Shown here: piece after piece, positions 61,101-64,000 of the stretch
Numbering within the stretch: the first letter of the stretch is position 1
Layout of the letters: each line of letters begins with the position of its first letter
Assembly: GCA_023376005.1 (NCBI GenBank)
Contig: CM042152.1
Location: 80,538,479-80,602,478 of the forward strand
Length of the DNA stretch: 64,000 nucleotides
Direction: 5' to 3'
From: Doryteuthis pealeii
Lineage: Eukaryota; Mollusca; Cephalopoda; Myopsida; Loliginidae
Made by a program: the position numbers and the translations under genes
Notes under the pieces: generated by a model
What the model was told of the DNA's origin: nothing
Databases searched by the model: none
Seen by the model: only the letters and a program-made list of their open reading frames with translations

Positions 61101-64000
61101 CTATATGAGGGATACTGAAAAATTCTTGGCCCAACCAAGAAGAGAATTAACTGAAATAACACACACACACACACACACAGTGATGCTGATAGTTTTTTTT
61201 ATTTAGTGTGTCCTGGGACACATATATTTGCTTTAAATGAGTCCCTGAGAAATTTGATGGGCACCAACTAAAGTTTCTTGTAGAGGTTTTTATTTATGAT
61301 CTGGGGAAACAATTAAAGCTGTCTAACTCCTACCTTGTAACCTATCCTGTGTAATTCGTTTCTAAGAAACTATTGAAAAGTATTTACGGTTAACTGGAAA
61401 TGGTGGGGAAGAAAAAACAAAAACACTGAGATGCATGGATATGATTTTACTGCTTCCTTTTAGATTTTTATGCATTGGTGACACAGGACGCGTACCTACC
61501 AGCGTGTGTGTGTATGTATATGAGAAATGATGTGAGATGAATATTTCAGTTATTCTCTAGGTCTGGCCAAGAACTTTTCACCTCTCCCTTGTATTCTTGG
61601 AGATGAATCAGTAAATAATATTCATCCAATTTTGTTTATTGCAATATTATTTTTTCATATATTTTACTTAGATGAAATGTTTTAGTATTTAAAATGTTAA
61701 TATAACTTTCAATTTAAGTGAATTTAACAACATATAAATGTATCATTGAGGTGAAATGATACACAGAAGAAATTGAGTGCTTAATGTATTTATTCAGTAC
61801 CAGTGCTAATGGATACATATAAAAACAGAACAATAAGTTACAAAAAAATTAACTTACAAGAAATAGAGGAGGGTCAAATGTGGTATAGCCAAACGCAGTA
61901 AGATCAGTCCGAATATTAATCGGCTAATTAATCAACTGTTGAAGTTCTTAATGGTTGACTATTTAAGGATATCAGCCAGGTCATCTGGTAGAATTCTGAA
62001 GGGATGCTAGCTACTCTACAACAAAAAATAAAATTGATCAATTATTTAAGATCAGTGGGTTATTCTTAATTTTACTCTGTAATTTAAAACTTTGAAGACT
62101 TTGATTCTCTTTTTGATTTGAAGTTATTGAGACCTTTTTTTTTTTTAATCTCCTCTAGGTTGGCAAATGCAAATACAACATTGTCCGGAATGGGGATATA
62201 AAACACTTATGTGATGATGAGTGTTTCCGTCAATTCCGAGTGAACCCTACAGTGTATCTTCGCACAACATCCCCAAGTTCGACATCCACACCTGTACCAA
62301 CACCAACAACAATGACATCACACATGGAACCAGCACCAGCACCAGCCCACTACAAGACATGTAGTGTTTGCCAGCTGATGAACATCAACACCAACAAACA
62401 CTTCCTTAACTGGCAAGGCTTAGATTTTTGTGGAGAGGAGTGCCTGGGAAAGTTCCAAAGCAGTCTTGGAGGCACTTGTTCATTTTGTGGATCACAGGTA
62501 AGTGATAGATTCAAGTGGCCTTAAAAGAAATGTCTTGAAAATAAGCATAGCAGCTGTTTTACTGAGAAACATAAAATATTGTATCAGTTTTTATTAGAAA
62601 TTTCAACTACTTTACTTTTGTTTAATATTTCATAAAAGATCTTTTCAAGTTGAAAGTGATATCAGCTTGTTGGGAAATATGGAAAAGAATAATATTATTC
62701 TCTTCAAAAAATCTTTCTTGGAAGAATGTATTTGAAGGGGTAGGAAGATGTAGGTGTTCCAAACTTGAACAGTTAGTGTCAGCAAGTTTGTATTTTTGTC
62801 AATGAATTCAATTCAATCTGGAACTAAACCTTTCTATCTTTCCTTTTGTAATTCAAAAACAAATTGGATCAAGTCTCCAATAAGCACCCCAAATCCTTCT
62901 ATTGATAAAAGTTTTGCTTTTGCCTTGTCAACAGTTACTTCCGGTAACTTTTTAGTAAGGGAAAAGAAAGTATTTAAAAAATTTTTTTGTCCATACTGAC
63001 ACAAAACATTTTCAACATTTAAGAGAGAAAAAAAGAAAAAAAACATTAGATGATACTTCATATATAGTTTTTATAAAACAGCTTGAATTTGAAAATAGGG
63101 TAATCATTTCTTTTTCTTCTTCTTTTTTTTCATGGATTAATATTAACATTGGAAACATTTATGTAGAAGTTCATTTTTATTTTTATTAATGACATCAAAG
63201 TCAAGATTCATTCAAATCAGAATAATATTTTATAATTTTTTAAAGTGTTATTACATATTTTTATGTGTATTTATGAGATGAGGTTTAATATGAATAATTA
63301 TATTTCAGACTGTTGTCCTCATCTTTATTGTGTATAAACACAAAATTCAGGCCATTGTAACCTCGGGCTCTATAATTAGGTAATTAAAATAATAAATAAA
63401 AAAGCACTTAAAACAGGGCCCCCCTTAGGTTACAGTAGCCTGTACGTTATGTTCATGCACAATAAAGATGAGGACAACAGTTCAAAATGTTAATTGTTTT
63501 AAATATTCTTTATCAGTTTGAAATGCAATATTTTTATGTTTTAAAATCTGATTTCTATTTTGTTGTTTTTCTTTCCACCAATCTTATATGAAAATGTCTT
63601 CATTTCAGGTTCCCCCATCAGCCAAAGCTAAATACTGTCTGAAGCTTGGCACTGAGATCAAACAATTTTGTGGGACACAGTGTCATGCCCAGTTTAAGAA
63701 ACGCCTTAAAGTATGTTCATATTGCCAGAAAGATCTGACAAATGTATCCGATTCCTTTATGGCACCCGTTGGCTGGGAACAAGGTGTCTTCAAAGACTTT
63801 TGCAGCCAGTCATGTTTGCAAAAGTATGAAGAAAAAAACAATAAAGATGTTGAAATTATTGGTGTTGAACAGAGCAAGAAAAACCAACCGTGTGCGGTTT
63901 GTGGCAAAGTGTGGGTGGTGAAGCACGAAATAAAATTTGAGGGTAAAGTGCACAAGATGTGCAGTGATCCTTGTTTTTCTGCATTTCAGTATGCAAATAA
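38453..64000 (+). CDS. Zinc finger MYM-type protein (ZMYM2/3/4-like), 5' part of gene, six exons
   Basis: Exons 38453-38539 (or 38551), 57199-58149, 58574-58595, 59386-59456, 62159-62497 and 63609->64000 join in one frame of about 620 codons, with GT...AG at each junction. Order: short Ala/Ser/Gly-rich start; ~320 disordered residues rich in Lys, Glu, Asp and Ser with a basic SPRRTRSQNK patch (possible nuclear signal); then MYM fingers, each C-x2-C ... C-x3-C with an aromatic after the last Cys. Five fingers are in the window. In this family such fingers mediate protein and SUMO contacts in chromatin-repressor complexes, which I infer for this protein. Human relatives carry 9-10 fingers and a C-terminal domain, so roughly half the gene lies beyond the window. 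Which paralogue it is cannot be told from this part. Confidence 0.85.
38552..43107 (+). other. ZMYM-like intron 1, proximal part
   Basis: About 4.5 kb of AT-rich sequence with many homopolymer runs. There is an (AC)n run at 41873-41900 and no recognisable mobile element. The GTTTACTTTAAAAAGG region near 38980 and the TGACGCGCTGCCATTG region near 39186 keep some CpG, as expected near a promoter. Confidence 0.6.
43108..43850. mobile_element. SINE family A pair, opposed orientation (copies 3 and 4)
   Basis: 43108-43287 is a minus-strand copy lacking its tRNA-like head (GTCGGTATCAGCCGGACAGC, CTATCCCCTTTTCACTAGCG). 43622-43850 is a plus-strand copy with degraded head (TTAGCTTAGAGTGTCTGCC, GGTTCAATACTGGTCC). 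The two could base-pair in the transcript over ~150 nt. A (TA)n run lies at 43971-44010. Confidence 0.8.
44761..45006 (-). mobile_element. SINE family A (copy 5), full length
   Basis: Minus strand: the tRNA-like head GGTTTAGCTCAGTCAGTAGA and box B-like GGTTCCTGGTTCAATACC are well kept, then the body, ending CCACCCCGACAA. It is the best preserved member here, with a head still recognisable as tRNA-derived. Confidence 0.9.
45150..45408. mobile_element. Foldback family 1 (copy 3), compact hairpin in intron 1
   Basis: Arms of ~90 bp (ACTATTGTCCTCATCTTTAT / ATAAAGATGAGGACAATAGT) surround one 21-bp-type unit, read on the minus strand as KVPESDKKYLK. AATAGGGCTTT at 45150-45160 and AATAGGGTTTT at 45398-45408 match at 10 of 11, a probable target duplication. 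Confidence 0.8.
45409..46277. other. Intron 1 sequence, no recognised feature
   Basis: AT-rich; short (AC)n at 46064-46080. Confidence 0.5.
46278..46520 (+). mobile_element. SINE family A (copy 6)
   Basis: Head GGTTTAGCTCAGTCAGATAG, body GATAGACTCCCTTGCTGTCT and end GACCTCTCCGACAACTT. It is in opposite orientation to copies 5 (44761) and 7 (47620). Confidence 0.88.
46525..47215 (+). repeat. Repeat family E (copy 1) with (CT)n(GT)n(TA)n(GA)n
   Basis: Blocks GATGCTGATAACTTTGTAAT, TGGGTCCCAACTAAGG, TGTGTAATGCGTTTCTAAGA and GCATGGCTAAGATTTTACGG match 47808-48115 and the interior of the mariner-type element at 61104-61593. Microsatellites fill 47095-47205. Confidence 0.7.
47620..48115. repeat. 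SINE family A (copy 7, -) followed by repeat family E (copy 2, +)
   Basis: 47620-47800 is a minus SINE A with a short deletion in the body and a worn head. From 47808 the E blocks follow (TGATAGCTTTTTAATTTAGT, TAACTCCTACCTTGTAACAT, GCATGGATATGATTTTACTG). Copy 1 of E also abuts a SINE A. Confidence 0.75.
48327..48990. repeat. ~660-bp near-perfect palindrome in intron 1
   Basis: Left arm 48327-48649 and right arm ~48680-48990 are reverse complements: almost identical for ~200 bp near the axis (e.g. GTTTCACGGTTCACCAACTG against its complement), with small indels further out and matching ends CATTAATAAGAATAA/TTATTCTTATTAATG. The centre is a 30-nt T/A-rich loop. No coding frame. The intron transcript would fold into a ~300-bp hairpin. 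Confidence 0.95.
48991..50939. other. Intron 1 sequence, no recognised feature
   Basis: AT-rich. A slightly GC-richer piece at 49305-49470 (AGGAGCGGGACCAGCC, CGAAGCTCTTTGTAGCGCAG) looks like a worn repeat but I cannot name it. Confidence 0.5.
50940..53640 (+). pseudogene. Decayed Jockey-like LINE: ORF1 zinc knuckles, endonuclease, RNase H and 3' knuckle remnants
   Basis: Near 51120 one frame reads CHSCQTFGDQEDECNGQTVC then SRCKQINLEHPMNNCNKLC, a pair of CCHC-type knuckles as in LINE ORF1. From ~51840 come ORF2 endonuclease remnants (KPPNKFL..., LKNLIEQQARPLILMG, the last near the catalytic GDFN site). Near 53170-53310 an RNase H-like piece reads SHRNQRK / GIKGNDK, and near 53485 LKQEPLYCPTCQVMYMVKH is the C-x2-C...H knuckle. 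Every domain is split by stops, frameshifts or deletions, and the RT core is largely missing. (TA)n at 52128-52170 and a SINE B at 52352 interrupt it. It is related to the LINE end at 26065-27075. Confidence 0.7.
52352..52646 (+). mobile_element. tRNA-derived SINE, family B (copy 4), inserted in the LINE
   Basis: AACAAACAT flanks it at 52343-52351 and 52647-52655. The head GCATGGTGTAATGGTTATTG, box B-like GTTCAAATCCTGAATG and the body match the other copies. LINE endonuclease reading resumes on the far side (KHLASSNSWHLFCY), so the SINE landed after the LINE. Confidence 0.88.
53641..56850. other. Intron 1, distal part, mostly unassigned
   Basis: AT-rich. Remnants: foldback family 1 arm near 54128-54160 (CTGTTGTCCTCATCTTTG), and a family D end near 54330-54372 (AGAGTTGACATGCCGGTAAA, minus). 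Otherwise nothing recognised. Confidence 0.5.
56852..57060 (-). mobile_element. SINE family A (copy 8), 139 bp before exon 2
   Basis: Minus strand; 5' head missing. GTCGGGGTGACCTAAAG, CTATCCCCTTTTCACTAGCG and GGAGCGCTACACCTACCATT are family marks. It leaves only 138 bp between its end and the exon 2 acceptor. Confidence 0.85.
57199..58149 (+). CDS. ZMYM-like exon 2: charged disordered region
   Basis: The acceptor TTTTCTTTTAG is at 57198 and the donor CAG|GTATGA at 58149. 951 nt, 317 codons, phase 0 at both ends. It begins SLKSSSSSQLENGNDG, is dominated by Lys, Glu, Asp and Ser, has a run of nine or ten Asp encoded by GAT repeats (57826-57851), then a basic SPRRTRSQNKTKPS segment and an acidic YLEDDFDDEDDLDLQ segment before the donor. 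No cysteine pairs of the finger type occur. It is likely a flexible nuclear-targeting and interaction region. An ATG at 57292 is internal, not the start. Overlapping frames rich in Lys/Met are shadows. Confidence 0.85.
58150..58573 (+). other. ZMYM-like intron 2
   Basis: 424 bp, AT-rich, ends TTTCTGTTTTCAG. No repeats recognised. Confidence 0.8.
58574..58595 (+). CDS. ZMYM-like exon 3, 22-nt microexon
   Basis: TTGACTGGTAAATCCCGATC plus AG, between TTTTCAG and GTAACT, encodes LTGKSRS and the first base of the next Gly codon. It shifts phase from 0 to 1, and exon 4 (71 nt) restores phase 0. Exons 3 and 4 therefore form a 93-nt cassette. Support is the clean splice sites plus uninterrupted frame into exon 4. 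Confidence 0.75.
58596..59385 (+). other. ZMYM-like intron 3
   Basis: 790 bp, AT-rich, ends TTTCTTTGTCTAG. No repeats recognised. Confidence 0.8.
59386..59456 (+). CDS. ZMYM-like exon 4: first half of MYM finger 1
   Basis: 71 nt entering in phase 1 and leaving in phase 0. It encodes GKSDSKGQGSKSSKSIQ then KCIVCHK. The C-x2-C pair is the first half of finger 1. Donor AAG|GTAAGC is strong. The basic Ser/Lys stretch may extend the nuclear-targeting region. Confidence 0.85.
59525..60028 (+). mobile_element. LTR family 1, solo LTR-like, in intron 4
   Basis: TGTTACATAATTCAG to GTATATAACA, with AATAAAG at ~59811 and the terminal hairpin TATATACC...GGTATATA (60001-60026). Flanks ATGG and ATAA do not match, so the duplication is lost or the boundary is off. 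Same sense as the gene, so its polyadenylation signal could act on the host transcript. Confidence 0.65.
60120..60465 (-). repeat. Repeat family D (minus fragment) in intron 4
   Basis: TGATGGTGAGGTTCCAGTTC, CCACTCTGACCTGGAGTGGT and GGGTTGACATGCCGTAAAAA are the reverse complements of family D blocks. It ends with an (ACAA)-like tail. Confidence 0.8.
61104..61593. mobile_element. Mariner-type MITE carrying repeat E, in intron 4
   Basis: The left terminus GAGGGATACTGAAAAATTCT, then TGGCCCAACCAAGAAGAGAA, matches the reverse complement of the right terminus (GGAGAGGTGAAAAGTTCTTG...) over ~45 bp with mismatches. TA lies outside the left end. (AC)n follows the left TIR and GTGTGT precedes the right. 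The repeat E blocks fill the interior, which suggests the E copies in intron 1 are inner fragments of the same element. Confidence 0.7.
62159..62497 (+). CDS. ZMYM-like exon 5: fingers 1 (end), 2, and 3 (start)
   Basis: 339 nt, 113 codons, phase 0. It completes finger 1 (VGKCKYNIVRNGD...LCDDECFRQF), then a Thr/Pro/Ser/Ala-rich linker (TSPSSTSTPVPTPTT... PAPAPA). Finger 2 follows (CSVCQLMNIN...DFCGEECLGKF), then the opening C-x2-C of finger 3 (CSFCGSQ). Donor CAG|GTAAGT matches the consensus. The linker is longer than usual between MYM fingers. A frame running past the donor to 62524 is readthrough into the intron. Confidence 0.92.
62498..63608 (+). other. ZMYM-like intron 5 with foldback family 1 remnant
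   Basis: 1.1 kb, AT-rich. 63307-63333 (ACTGTTGTCCTCATCTTTAT TGTG) and 63458-63481 are inverted repeats matching the arms of foldback family 1, with an imperfect inner pair (TGTAACCT/AGGTTACA). It ends 127 bp before exon 6. Acceptor CTTCATTTCAG. Frames at 62796-63061 on either strand are not supported. Confidence 0.75.
63609..64000 (+). CDS. ZMYM-like exon 6 (open at window end): fingers 3-5
   Basis: 130 codons plus 2 nt, starting in phase 0. It completes finger 3 (KYCLKLGTEIKQFCGTQCH). Finger 4 is CSYCQKDLTNVSDSF...VFKDFCSQSCLQKY, and finger 5 is CAVCGKVWVVKHEIKF...HKMCSDPCFSAF. Between fingers 4 and 5 lies NNKDVEIIGVEQS, whose VEIIGVE is shaped like a SUMO-interacting motif (hydrophobic core next to acidic residues). 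The frame is still open at 64000. Confidence 0.92.

Larger units (their letters stand above)
59457..62158 (+). other. ZMYM-like intron 4, repeat-loaded
   Basis: 2.7 kb holding an LTR family 1 copy, a family D copy and a mariner-type MITE (listed separately). The remainder (60470-61100 and 61594-62158) is AT-rich and unassigned. It ends TTTAATCTCCTCTAG. Confidence 0.8.

Noticed and set aside
62796..63061. Small frames on both strands in intron 5
   Set aside because: No homology-like motif and no splice sites that keep the ZMYM frame.

Overview
The window looks like nuclear DNA from an animal with a large, repeat-rich, AT-rich genome. A cephalopod mollusc, most likely an octopus, is my best guess. 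The reasons are tRNA-derived SINEs of the cephalopod kind, several non-LTR retrotransposon fragments that read like the endonuclease/reverse-transcriptase repeats common in cephalopod genomes, dense (TA)n and (GA)n microsatellites, and one widely spaced host gene with an 18.6 kb first intron. Species is inference; nothing was searched.

Layout. Bases 1-37,200 are intergenic and consist almost wholly of transposable-element debris. I see short DNA transposons (mariner-like elements, TA-flanked MITEs), two families of Helitron-like elements (five copies, most with the expected A/T flanks, TC start and CTAG end), solo LTRs with 4-bp target-site duplications, several long foldback (inverted-repeat) elements, two tRNA-derived SINE families, dead LINE fragments of at least three kinds, and tandem arrays (a 163-169 bp LINE-derived array, a ~96-bp dimeric satellite, a compound microsatellite-minisatellite).

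Bases ~37,230-64,000 carry one host gene on the + strand: the 5' half of a zinc-finger MYM-type (ZMYM2/3/4-like) nuclear protein. A CpG-richer promoter with four YY1-like ATGGC/GCCAT motifs precedes the start codon at 38,453. Exons read in one continuous frame: 38453-38539 (or -38551), 57199-58149, 58574-58595 (a 22-nt microexon), 59386-59456, 62159-62497 and 63609 to beyond the window. The product begins with a short Ala/Ser/Gly-rich tail, then a ~320-residue Lys/Glu/Asp/Ser-rich disordered region, then a row of MYM zinc fingers, five of which are in the window. Family members with 9-10 such fingers continue to a C-terminal domain, so the rest of the gene must lie beyond 64,000.

The introns of this gene are loaded with SINEs, a decayed Jockey-like LINE with a SINE inside it, a mariner-type MITE, a solo-LTR-like repeat and foldbacks, including a ~660-bp near-perfect palindrome (48,327-48,990). 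When transcribed, the palindrome and the opposed SINE pairs should give long double-stranded RNA, which matters in a lineage known for heavy A-to-I RNA editing. Apart from this gene I find no intact protein-coding gene; other open frames are repeat-derived or microsatellite artefacts.
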